Shown here: positions 35,445 through 43,056 of the stretch, in pieces
Numbering within the stretch: the stretch's first letter is position 1
Layout: each line of letters opens with the position of its first letter
Assembly (NCBI RefSeq): GCF_000517085.1
Contig: NZ_KI912107.1
Coordinates: forward strand, 4,523,980 to 4,587,979
From: Saccharicrinis fermentans DSM 9555 = JCM 21142
Lineage (GTDB): Bacteria > Bacteroidota > Bacteroidia > Bacteroidales > Marinilabiliaceae
Reading direction: 5' to 3'
Length of the DNA: 64,000 nucleotides
Notes under the pieces: generated by a model
Seen by the model: only the letters and a program-made list of their open reading frames with translations
Told to the model about the DNA's origin: nothing
Databases searched by the model: none
Position numbers and translations under genes: made by a program

Positions 35445-36260
35445 ATGATGATGCAATTATTCTTTAGGGAGTTAGGACAGGGAAGTAGAAACCTTATTAT
35501 TATCCATGGACTTTATGGATCATCTGATAACTGGCTTACCATAGCCAGGTTGTTGGGAGATGAGTTCCGGATATTTATTATTGATCAACGTAATCACGGA
35601 CAATCACCTCATTGTGATGAAATGAGTTATACCTTGATGGCGGATGATATCAAGCATTTTATGCTACAGCAAAATCTGGATAAAGCAATTGTTATGGGGC
35701 ATTCCATGGGAGGAAAAACCGCCATGGCTTTTGCCTTGCAGAATCCGAATTTGGTGGAGAAGTTGGTGATCTTAGATATTGCACCTAAGTCGTACGGAGG
35801 CTTTAGTAATTATGCGCAAATTACCAATGACCACAGAGCAATTGTGGACGCTCTGCTCTCCATTGATCCATCACAACACCATTCGCGTAGTTCGGTGGAT
35901 AAGGCCTTAAAAGATAAGATTCCCAATAATATGGTTCGTTCTTTTTTGCTTAAAAATATTGGGAGAGCAGACGATAAACAATTGTATTGGAAGCTGAATA
36001 TAAAAGCTATTTCTGATAATCTGACTAAGATAATGGATGGACTGGATGAATTTGATGCAGCAGAGGAGTTTCCTGCTGAAAAGGCGGTTATATTGATTCG
36101 TGGTGCTCAATCGCCTTATGTTCAAGATGAGGATATGCAGCAAGTACGTAAATATTTCCCTTCGGCCCAATTGGCTGATATTCCTGATGCAGGGCATTGG
36201 CTTCATGCTGAACAACCTGATATATTTATAAAAACAGTAAAGTACTTTTTGGATAGTTAG
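35445..36260 (+). CDS. Alpha/beta-hydrolase fold esterase (YbfF-like)
   Basis: A hydrolase of 271 residues. It shows the oxyanion segment IIHGLYGSSDNW, the nucleophile elbow GHSMGG with Ser87, DQRNHGQSPH and the terminal histidine in PDAGHWLHAEQP (His251). That order matches the YbfF/PHA-like esterase group. I used the first ATG (35445); two more follow directly and a TTG precedes. Without knowing the pocket, only general carboxylester hydrolysis can be suggested. Confidence 0.88.
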   Translation: MMMQLFFRELGQGSRNLIIIHGLYGSSDNWLTIARLLGDEFRIFIIDQRNHGQSPHCDEMSYTLMADDIKHFMLQQNLDKAIVMGHSMGGKTAMAFALQNPNLVEKLVILDIAPKSYGGFSNYAQITNDHRAIVDALLSIDPSQHHSRSSVDKALKDKIPNNMVRSFLLKNIGRADDKQLYWKLNIKAISDNLTKIMDGLDEFDAAEEFPAEKAVILIRGAQSPYVQDEDMQQVRKYFPSAQLADIPDAGHWLHAEQPDIFIKTVKYFLDS

Positions 36261-36314
36261 CGGGTTGCTACTATTGCTTCATATTAAAATTTGCGTATTT
36301 ATTACGTATTGAAT

Positions 36315-36355
36315 CCGAAAAATGCAGCAGGATTATCCTTTAATGCATTTTTCGG
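36315..36355. terminator. Long hairpin between convergent genes
   Basis: CCGAAAAATGCA (36315-36326) pairs perfectly with TGCATTTTTCGG (36344-36355) around a 17-nt loop. It lies between the hydrolase and CoA-disulfide reductase genes and could stop both transcripts. Confidence 0.7.
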
Positions 36356-36422
36356 GTTTCATATTGTTTTTTACTTTGCTATTTTATTGTGCAAAGGTAT
36401 TCTTTGCAACTGGTAGGGTTAA

Positions 36423-38879
36423 TTAAATAAATAGATTCAAATTTGATTGCTCTGCTTCTTCCAGATAATTGGCCACGCCTCCTATGGTGACACCTTCAAT
36501 GAGCTCTTCTTTTTGAACCCCCATGATATCCATACTCATCTGGCAAGCTATCATTTGAATGCCACTTTTTTGGGCTTGTTGTATCATGGTTTCAAGTGCA
36601 TCCACATTCTTGTCTTTCATGCGCAGTTTCATCATGCGACGCCCCATCCCAGCCATGTTCATATTGGAGAGCTTAAGTTTGCCGGCGTGACCTGGCATCA
36701 TCTTATCAAACATACTGCCCATCATATCTTTTTTTACTCTGGGTCTATGGGCGTCTTTTATAACGTTAAGGCCCCAGAAGGTAAAAAACATAGTTACTTT
36801 CTTACCCATGCTGGCAGCACCATTCGCAATAACAAAAGAAGCCAGCGCCCTGTCCATATCGTCGCTGAACACAACCATGGTTTTGTGGTCGTTCCGCTTT
36901 GTTGAATGGGCACTCTTTTTGGGGTCTTCCTTGGTTTTTTCTATAACGGCTGTGATTTCACCTGCGTTATTTTCCCTCTTTACCAGTTGGTGGCCGGTGA
37001 CTTTACACCATGAGGCAACATCATTGTAAAAGCCTGGATCGGTGGCTTTTACTTCTAAACGCTCTCCATATGCTATGGAGTCGATGCTTTCTTTTAATTT
37101 TAACACAGGACCCGGACATTGTAAACCACAAGCATCAACGGCCATAGCCTTGATGTTGATAGGGGGTATCACTGTCTTTGCAGCGTCGTTCGTTTCTTCA
37201 TGGGAGGTGAAATAGATGGGGTTTGATTGTTCTGCCATGGTTTGATTGTATACTTTTAGTCCTCCCGAAAGATTGTATACTTCATCAAATCCATTTTGCT
37301 TTAGGATTCTGGCTGCCACATAACCACGGAGTCCTACACCACAATAAATCATAATCTTCTTGTCGCGAGGAATTGAATCCAGATTAGCACGTAGCTTATC
37401 TAGCTCAATGTTAACAGCATCTTCGATGGCATCAATGACATATTCTTCTGATGTGCGAACATCCAACACAAAAACATCCTGTTTGACTCTTTTGTGGAAG
37501 TGAAATGGTGAAAGGGGTTTAAATAAACCTTTTATAATATTTTCAGCATTGTAGCCGGCTTGGTTAACAGGGTCTTTTGCAGAACTAAACGGTGGTGCAT
37601 AGGCATGTTCTATTTCTTGTAAATCGTATATGGTTCCGTTGTTTTTAATTACAGTTGCTAATAAGTCGAGCCTTTTGTCCACGCCTTTGTAACCGATTAC
37701 CTGCCCACCATACAGCTTGCCTGATTCAGGGTCAAAACTAATTTTAAGCATCATTTGAGTGGAGCCTGGGTAATAGCCTGCATGGGAGCCCGCATGTACA
37801 ATGGTACAATCATGTTTGATGCCCAGTGCTTTTAGTCCTCGGTGAGTCATTCCGGTGATTCCGGCTGTCATATCAAAAACCTTTGCAATGGCAGTTCCAA
37901 TAGAACCTTTGTATTTTCTATGGTGTCCATATACTATGTTGTCTGCCAAAATTCTCCCTTGGCGGTTTGCTGGTCCTGCCAAAAATGCAATGGCTGGTTT
38001 GTGCGTGATGGGGTGGGGGAATTCAATGCTATCGCCTACGGCATAAATATCTTGAACTGAGGTCTGTAGGTATTCATCTACCCAAACACCTCCCGTTTCT
38101 CCTATTTTTAATCCGGCCGCTTTGGCTAACGATGTGTCTGGTTTAACGCCTATAGAAAGGATAATGAAGTCAGCTCGAATAATGCGTCCGCTGGAAAGAA
38201 TTACTTCAATGCTGTTAGCTTGTTGTTTAAATTCTTTAACGGCGTCCTTCAGAAACAGAGCCACTTCTTTTTCTTTAAAATGATGATGCAAAGGGGCAGC
38301 GACCTCGCTGTCCATCATGTTCATCACCTGTTCAGAAGCCTCTACCACCGAAACGTTTACGCCGCGATGGTGCAGGTTTTCTGCCATTTCCAGACCTATA
38401 AAGCCTGCTCCTACCACTACGGCAGATCGTGGTGCTTTATCGTCTACGAATGCTTTTATTTTATCTGTATCCGGTACGTTGCGTAAGGTAAAAATATTGG
38501 GTAGATTAATACCTGGTATGGGTGGTTTAACTGGGAGTGCTCCCGGAGATAACACTAGTTTGTCATAGCTTTCGGTATATGTTTCTCCTGTTTTTAAGGA
38601 CTGAACTATTATCTCTTTTTTGTCTGGGTGAATAGCGCTTACTAAAGAATGTATTCTAATGTCAATGTTAAAACGAGTACCAAATGATTCAGGAGTTTGA
38701 ACGAGTAGTTTTTCGCGTTCTTTTATGACGCCGCCGATATAGTATGGTAAACCACAATTTGCATATGAAATATGTGGTCCTTTTTCAAACATTATGATTT
38801 CGGCATGTTCGTCAACTCTTCTTAAGCGGGCTGCCGTGGTGGCGCCTCCGGCAACTCCTCCTACAATTAAGTATTTCAT
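36423..38879 (-). CDS. CoA-disulfide reductase fused to rhodanese, TusA-like and DsrE-like domains
   Basis: An 818-residue cytoplasmic fusion. Residues 1-445 are an FAD/NAD(P)-dependent CoA-disulfide reductase: IVGGVAGGATTAARLRR, redox Cys42 in SYANCGLPY, a second nucleotide fold VVVGAGFIGLEMAENL and AVGDSIE. Residues about 460-555 are a rhodanese (VLDVRTSEEY, active Cys513 in IMIYCGVGLRGY). Residues about 580-650 are a TusA-like domain (DACGLQCPGPVLKLK, Cys588). Residues about 670-818 are a DsrE/DsrF-like domain (ending with Cys779 in MIACQMSMDIMG). This is a complete sulfur-relay chain for persulfide or polysulfide handling in one polypeptide. Such four-part proteins exist in anaerobic Bacteroidota. 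A palindrome at 39046-39059 lies upstream. Confidence 0.93.
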   Translation of the reverse strand: MKYLIVGGVAGGATTAARLRRVDEHAEIIMFEKGPHISYANCGLPYYIGGVIKEREKLLVQTPESFGTRFNIDIRIHSLVSAIHPDKKEIIVQSLKTGETYTESYDKLVLSPGALPVKPPIPGINLPNIFTLRNVPDTDKIKAFVDDKAPRSAVVVGAGFIGLEMAENLHHRGVNVSVVEASEQVMNMMDSEVAAPLHHHFKEKEVALFLKDAVKEFKQQANSIEVILSSGRIIRADFIILSIGVKPDTSLAKAAGLKIGETGGVWVDEYLQTSVQDIYAVGDSIEFPHPITHKPAIAFLAGPANRQGRILADNIVYGHHRKYKGSIGTAIAKVFDMTAGITGMTHRGLKALGIKHDCTIVHAGSHAGYYPGSTQMMLKISFDPESGKLYGGQVIGYKGVDKRLDLLATVIKNNGTIYDLQEIEHAYAPPFSSAKDPVNQAGYNAENIIKGLFKPLSPFHFHKRVKQDVFVLDVRTSEEYVIDAIEDAVNIELDKLRANLDSIPRDKKIMIYCGVGLRGYVAARILKQNGFDEVYNLSGGLKVYNQTMAEQSNPIYFTSHEETNDAAKTVIPPINIKAMAVDACGLQCPGPVLKLKESIDSIAYGERLEVKATDPGFYNDVASWCKVTGHQLVKRENNAGEITAVIEKTKEDPKKSAHSTKRNDHKTMVVFSDDMDRALASFVIANGAASMGKKVTMFFTFWGLNVIKDAHRPRVKKDMMGSMFDKMMPGHAGKLKLSNMNMAGMGRRMMKLRMKDKNVDALETMIQQAQKSGIQMIACQMSMDIMGVQKEELIEGVTIGGVANYLEEAEQSNLNLFI

Positions 38880-38979
38880 CTGTTTATATTTATTTTTTCA
38901 ATGGTCAGATAGAACTTCCAAATAAAATCACTGATTGAAGTTACATGGTTGTTTCAAATTTGTTTTGTTTTTTAAGATA

Positions 38980-39059
38980 AGATCAAACATTCTCATCCGT
39001 TTGATCTGGTGTCTGTGTATTGCTCTTTACGAATGCAAATATATGGATATTGGAATATC
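38980..39059. promoter_or_regulatory. Palindromes upstream of the CoA-disulfide reductase gene
   Basis: Two candidate operators lie in this divergent gap. AGATCAAAC (38980-38988) pairs with GTTTGATCT (38999-39007). GATATTGGAATATC (39046-39059) is a perfect 14-nt dyad. The latter is short, AT-rich and ArsR-like in style, which would suit a sulfide- or redox-sensing repressor. No such regulator gene is adjacent, so this is a suggestion. Confidence 0.35.
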
Positions 39060-39161
39060 TAAAAATATGTATATGTATGTTCTTGAACATGTTTTGTTTC
39101 GTAAATCAATACCTCATTGTTTTAATTGGGAATTCGTTGATATTTCGCTTATTTTGTGTGC

Positions 39162-39878
39162 ATGGAATTAATAGACATAAAAGGTGTAGGGCCGGTTCTG
39201 TTTCAGGCAAGCAAAAGGGCAAAGCGACTGTCTATTAAACTAAAACCATTTGAACCCGTTAAGGTTGTTGTACCAGTTGATATGCATCCTAAGGAGGCTC
39301 TTGGTTTTGTGGAGGCCAATAAATCGTGGATTTTGAAAAATTTGGTCAAAGTAAAGGAAAAGGAAAATGACTTGACCATATTTGATGAGAGCACCCATTT
39401 TGTGACCCATTCATTTACTTTATGTATTCGTAAATCCAAGTTGTCGCGGGTGAGAATGCAGTTGAAGAATGGTATTTTGTTGGTGGAATATCCTGAGACA
39501 ATGAATGTTAAGTCGGCTTCGATACAGGATAGTATACGTTATGCAATAGAGGAAGCCTTGCGTTTGTCGGCCAAGAATTATTTACCTAAACGACTTTATC
39601 AATTGGCGCAACAGCACGGTTTTTTGTATAATAGGGTTTTTATTAAAAATTTAAAGAGTCGTTGGGGGAGTTGTTCTCACGTAAATAACATTAACCTGAA
39701 TCTTCACTTGATGCGTTTACCGCATCACTTAATTGATAGTGTGTTGTTGCATGAGCTTTGTCACACCGTTGAAAAAAATCATGGTAAAGGCTTTTGGGCT
39801 TTAATGGATAAGGTAACAGGCGGCCGTGCCAAAATGCTAGATAAGGAGATGAAGGAATATCGTACCGTAATTTATTAA
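39162..39878 (+). CDS. YgjP/SprT-like metallopeptidase domain protein
   Basis: A 238-residue protein of the YgjP (DUF45) group. The N-terminal beta part has SIKLKPFEPVKVVVP. The zinc site is in the C-terminal part: KSRWGSCS, then LLHELCHTVEKNHGKGFW, with HELCH as HExxH and the more distant His as third ligand. I chose ATG 39162 (MELIDIKG) over a GTG six bases upstream. It ends 1 nt before the dGTPase start codon, so the two are translationally linked. The substrate is unknown. Confidence 0.9.
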   Translation: MELIDIKGVGPVLFQASKRAKRLSIKLKPFEPVKVVVPVDMHPKEALGFVEANKSWILKNLVKVKEKENDLTIFDESTHFVTHSFTLCIRKSKLSRVRMQLKNGILLVEYPETMNVKSASIQDSIRYAIEEALRLSAKNYLPKRLYQLAQQHGFLYNRVFIKNLKSRWGSCSHVNNINLNLHLMRLPHHLIDSVLLHELCHTVEKNHGKGFWALMDKVTGGRAKMLDKEMKEYRTVIY

Positions 39879-39879
39879 C

Positions 39880-41220
39880 ATGAACTGGAATCAATTATTA
39901 TCAACAAAACGCACGGGGCAAGAAGATCGTGTATATACTATTCAGCATCAACGTACTCAATTTCAAAGAGATTATGATCGTTTAATTTTTTCATCTCCGT
40001 TTCGTAGGTTACAGGATAAAACACAGGTATTTCCTTTGCCTGGAAGCGTTTTTGTACATAACCGGTTGACGCATAGTTTAGAAGTGGCCAGTGTAGGTCG
40101 ATCGCTGGGACATAATATTGCTGAGTTTCTGTTGGGTGAGAAAAAGCTCCATAATAGTCTGATCCATGAAATAGGAAGTATAGTAGGCACTGCTTGCTTG
40201 GCGCATGATATGGGTAATCCTCCATTTGGACATTCGGGTGAATCTGCTCTTTCTCAATATTTTGTCATGGGGGCAGGTCGAAAACTGAAGGATATGTATT
40301 GTATTTCTGATGCGGAGTGGAATGATTTGATTGAGTTTGAGGGAAATGCCAATGCTTTCCGCATCCTCACTCATTCTTTTAAAGGCAGGCGTAATGGTGG
40401 TTTTGGACTCACATATTCTTCAGTGGCTTCCATATTAAAATATCCTTATGCGTCAGGGTTGAAAAATAAAAAGAAGTATGGCTTTTTTCAGTCGGAGAAA
40501 GAGATGTTTATGAGGGTGGTAAAGGAACTTGGGTTAAAGGAGATGGAGCCTGGTATTTATTGTCGCCACCCATTGGTATATTTGGTGGAAGCGGCTGATG
40601 ATATTTGTTATCAAGTAATGGATGTGGAGGATGCCCATAAGCTTAGGATACTTGATACCCAGGAAACGAAAAATATTTTGATGGCATATTTGAGCGAAGA
40701 GGAGGATAATGATACACGAAAGAGAATTAACGAAGTATGTGCCGAGGTGACGGATATCAATGAGCAGATTTCTTTGATCAGAGCCTCTGTTATTGGTAAG
40801 CTGGTGGGATATTGTACCAGGATTTTTAAAACGCATTATGACGCTATCATGAAAGGTGCTTTTCAAGGTAGCTTAATTGATCATTTAGAAGGTAAAACAA
40901 AGGAAGCTGCGGAGCGCTGTTCAAAGATATCTTTTAGTGATATATATGGACATCAATCTGTTGTTGAGATAGAGTTGTCTGGGTTTAAAATATTGGGATC
41001 CTTATTGCACGAATTTTCCAAGGCAGTTTTGAACCCCGATGATAAGTATTCAAAAATGTTATTGCGCTTTATTCCTGAGCAGTACCACGTGGACGAATCT
41101 GCCAGTGCATACCTTAAATTGCAGTCTGTGCTCGACTATATTAGCGGGATGACCGATGTGTACGCACTTGATTTGTACCGAAAAATAAATGGAATAGGCT
41201 TGGCTGATAAACGATTTTAA
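39880..41220 (+). CDS. dgt: Deoxyguanosinetriphosphate triphosphohydrolase
   Basis: A 446-residue HD-domain dNTPase that splits dGTP (and often other dNTPs) to nucleoside and tripolyphosphate. Diagnostic parts are the N-terminal RDYDRLIFSSPFRRLQDKTQVFPL, the HD metal site in NRLTHSLEVASVGRSLG and CLAHDMGNPPFGHSGE, and VEAADDICYQVMDVEDAH. The size matches the Dgt subfamily rather than shorter HD phosphohydrolases. It directly follows the YgjP-like gene. Confidence 0.94.
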   Translation: MNWNQLLSTKRTGQEDRVYTIQHQRTQFQRDYDRLIFSSPFRRLQDKTQVFPLPGSVFVHNRLTHSLEVASVGRSLGHNIAEFLLGEKKLHNSLIHEIGSIVGTACLAHDMGNPPFGHSGESALSQYFVMGAGRKLKDMYCISDAEWNDLIEFEGNANAFRILTHSFKGRRNGGFGLTYSSVASILKYPYASGLKNKKKYGFFQSEKEMFMRVVKELGLKEMEPGIYCRHPLVYLVEAADDICYQVMDVEDAHKLRILDTQETKNILMAYLSEEEDNDTRKRINEVCAEVTDINEQISLIRASVIGKLVGYCTRIFKTHYDAIMKGAFQGSLIDHLEGKTKEAAERCSKISFSDIYGHQSVVEIELSGFKILGSLLHEFSKAVLNPDDKYSKMLLRFIPEQYHVDESASAYLKLQSVLDYISGMTDVYALDLYRKINGIGLADKRF

Positions 41221-41253
41221 TGTTGGGTGTGAGATAGTTGTGTTTTTGTTTTT

Positions 41254-41568
41254 TTAATTCAAAAATATTATTTCCAATTCTTCTTTGCCGGCTTCTTTTT
41301 CACGTACCCAATATTTCCCTGAATTAATAAAAGAATAGCCTTTATCTAATCCGGCTTCCATGATTGTTTTTTCTATTTCGTAGGCCGCATCGGCATCTAT
41401 ATCTTTGTTGAAATACAAGTAAAGCATTTTTTCATCTTCGTCGTTAAATTTAACCAAAATGGAATTGTTTTCTACAAAAACAAGATCATCATAACTGTAT
41501 GATACTGCGAATCCAATGGATTCTAATATTTCCATTACGTATCCTAAAGGTCTGTATTGTAATTTCAT
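41254..41568 (-). CDS. Small acidic protein of unknown family
   Basis: A 104-residue soluble protein, acidic, with alternating beta and alpha segments (YVMEILESIGFAVSY, SILVKFNDEDEKMLYLYFNK, DAAYEIEKTIMEAG, then a C-terminal YWVREKE strand). No signal peptide or membrane helix is seen. It is not recognised. The fold pattern resembles small YbjN or secretion-chaperone-like alpha/beta sandwiches, but that is only an impression. It lies downstream of the Nif11-like gene on the same strand (56-nt gap). Confidence 0.7.
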   Translation of the reverse strand: MKLQYRPLGYVMEILESIGFAVSYSYDDLVFVENNSILVKFNDEDEKMLYLYFNKDIDADAAYEIEKTIMEAGLDKGYSFINSGKYWVREKEAGKEELEIIFLN

Positions 41569-41624
41569 AATTTATCTTTTTAATATTTTATTCATGTATT
41601 GTTTTTAACCTTGCATAAGTTATC

Positions 41625-41867
41625 TTACACCACTACCAACTTGATGAGGTTGACCGTGTTTTCTAGTTCATCATGTTCTTCAGCCAATTGACATTTAAAC
41701 ATCATCAAACTGTAGGCCTCCTCAAATTCATCTTCGGAAAAGGTAAGTTCTTTTTCTCTTAAAAATTTGTTCAGTCCTTCAAGACCATTCACTTTATACA
41801 TCTCTTTTCGAAAGGCTGTGTTGTCCTTAACGAGTTCAATGAATTTTTTTGCGTTCTGAATTGACAT
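41625..41867 (-). CDS. Nif11-like small protein
   Basis: An 80-residue protein whose start MSIQNAKKFIELVKDNTAFR and following LNKFLREKELTFSEDEFEEAY match the pattern of the Nif11 domain (helix, short linker, phenylalanine- and acid-rich second helix). Nif11 domains occur alone or as leaders of ribosomally made peptides. Here there is no Gly-Gly cleavage site and no cysteine-rich core; the tail is hydrophobic (LIKLVVV). No peptide-modifying enzyme is nearby, so a free-standing Nif11 protein is more likely. The start codon is preceded by a strong Shine-Dalgarno, unusual here. Confidence 0.6.
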   Translation of the reverse strand: MSIQNAKKFIELVKDNTAFRKEMYKVNGLEGLNKFLREKELTFSEDEFEEAYSLMMFKCQLAEEHDELENTVNLIKLVVV

Positions 41868-41870
41868 AGT

Positions 41871-41877
41871 ACCTCCT
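41871..41877 (-). promoter_or_regulatory. Unusually strong Shine-Dalgarno of the Nif11-like gene
   Basis: The minus strand reads AGGAGGTACTATG, a full anti-16S match ending 3 nt before the start codon. Most genes in this window have only A-rich leaders. Confidence 0.75.
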
Positions 41878-41880
41878 ATT

Positions 41881-42290
41881 TTTATCTGACCTCTTTATCA
41901 ACGATTTATTACGAATTTAAATGGCTTTTCGCTTTGCTTTTTAGATTTTTATTCACCTGCTTCATGAATGAAGCAGGTGAATTGCTACATAAATGTAATT
42001 TTTAACTGTTGATATTACCATTTTGTATTTCTTTTATTGAAGCATAACGCTTGTTATGCCTCGTTTGTAGCTAGATTTAGATTGCTTTGTCATATATGAA
42101 GCAATAACTATTCCCTAATTTTCAATGCGGAAATAAAATTCTGAATCAAACAGTCCGGTATTTTTAAACAGTAATGCTCCATCATAGAAAGTAGTATGGG
42201 TAAAATGAATGCTGTTTTACTAAACTGATATATAGAAGGTTCGAAGTTTACTTAAATTTAATATAAGGAAGTCCTATTTTTTCGAAATTA
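41881..42290. other. Intergenic region with one perfect hairpin
   Basis: The gap between the Nif11-like gene and the cold-shock gene holds TTCACCTGCTTCAT (41952-41965) pairing with ATGAAGCAGGTGAA (41968-41981), a 14-bp inverted repeat with a 2-nt centre. No T run lies next to it. The rest is AT-rich without a supported gene. A 24-codon minus-strand frame near 42115-42190 is too weak to call. Confidence 0.5.
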
Positions 42291-42323
42291 TTTGTTGATA
42301 TCCAACATTAAATGATACATTTG
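42291..42323 (+). promoter_or_regulatory. Bacteroidota-type promoter of the cold-shock gene
   Basis: TTTG (42291-42294) and TACATTTG (42316-42323) match the -33 and -7 elements of the primary sigma factor in this phylum, with suitable spacing. The predicted leader is about 25 nt. Confidence 0.65.
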
Positions 42324-42353
42324 TAATATTAGTTTATTTATTTACAATTTATT

Positions 42354-42545
42354 ATGAAAGAAGGAAAAGTAAAATTTTTCAATGAATCTAAAGGTTTTGG
42401 GTTTATTAAAGACAACGAATCAGACAACGAATATTTCGTTCATGTAACAGGTCTTATTGACGATATCAAAGAAGACGACGAAGTAACTTTCGAGCTTAAA
42501 GAAGGTAAAAAAGGATTAAATGCGGTAGACGTTAAATTGGCATAA
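42354..42545 (+). CDS. Cold-shock domain protein
   Basis: A 63-residue single CSD protein that binds single-stranded RNA or DNA. RNP1 is KGFGFI (residues 13-18) and RNP2 is YFVHV (about 27-31). It is a few residues shorter than CspA of E. coli, as is usual in Bacteroidota. It is monocistronic with its own promoter and a strong terminator. A role in low-temperature growth or as an RNA chaperone is assumed from the family. Confidence 0.95.
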   Translation: MKEGKVKFFNESKGFGFIKDNESDNEYFVHVTGLIDDIKEDDEVTFELKEGKKGLNAVDVKLA

Positions 42546-42595
42546 CGATATAGAAAATATAGAGTTAATATTTAAATGTAATGAACGCAGTATCC

Positions 42596-42627
42596 AAGCC
42601 CCGCTAATTTAGTGGGGCTTTTTTTTT
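42596..42627 (+). terminator. Rho-independent terminator of the cold-shock gene
   Basis: AAGCCCC (42596-42602) pairs with GGGGCTT (42614-42620), followed by nine T residues. Confidence 0.92.
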
Positions 42628-43056
42628 AGGGTTTAAACACTTAAATGGGTATGCTATCAGTGCTAAATTGTAATGGCTTCATAGTGTATTATCCTTCATT
42701 CAGACCGTGTGTTTTATTATTTAACTTGGCGTTAACCTATTATACCCATAGTATTTTATTACTTAGCAAAATAAAAAAACGGTTATTATGACTAGTTTAA
42801 TGTGGCTATAAGTGTAATTGGGGGTGTAAATGATAGGGTATCATAAATAAAATGATTGATTTGTTGTGATTTTAATTGCGTTTATTCACCCTACTTGCAC
42901 TTTTAGTTGTCTTATATATAAAGAGTCTTATATCAGAATTTTATTTTTAATATTAAATTAGCAATTCGTTGAATAATTGTTTGAAAATGTAATATGATAA
43001 TTTAGTTGTCCTTATAATGAATTATGATGGGGTGAACTGTAAAAAAAGATAATGTG
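42628..43056. other. Intergenic region before dsbD
   Basis: This stretch of 429 nt is very AT-rich. I see no open frame, hairpin or repeat in it that can be supported. The promoter of the dsbD-like gene should lie near its right end. Confidence 0.5.

Noticed and set aside
36447-38568. Several plus-strand frames opposite the CoA-disulfide reductase fusion
   Set aside because: They mirror codon structure of the real gene on the other strand, have unlikely composition (His/Cys-rich) and no start signals.
41254-41867. Toxin-antitoxin pair
   Set aside because: Neither protein shows a nuclease, PIN, RelE or DNA-binding pattern; size and order alone are not enough.
42115-42190. 24-codon minus-strand frame upstream of the cold-shock gene
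   Set aside because: It is too short and has no leader, terminator or recognisable feature.
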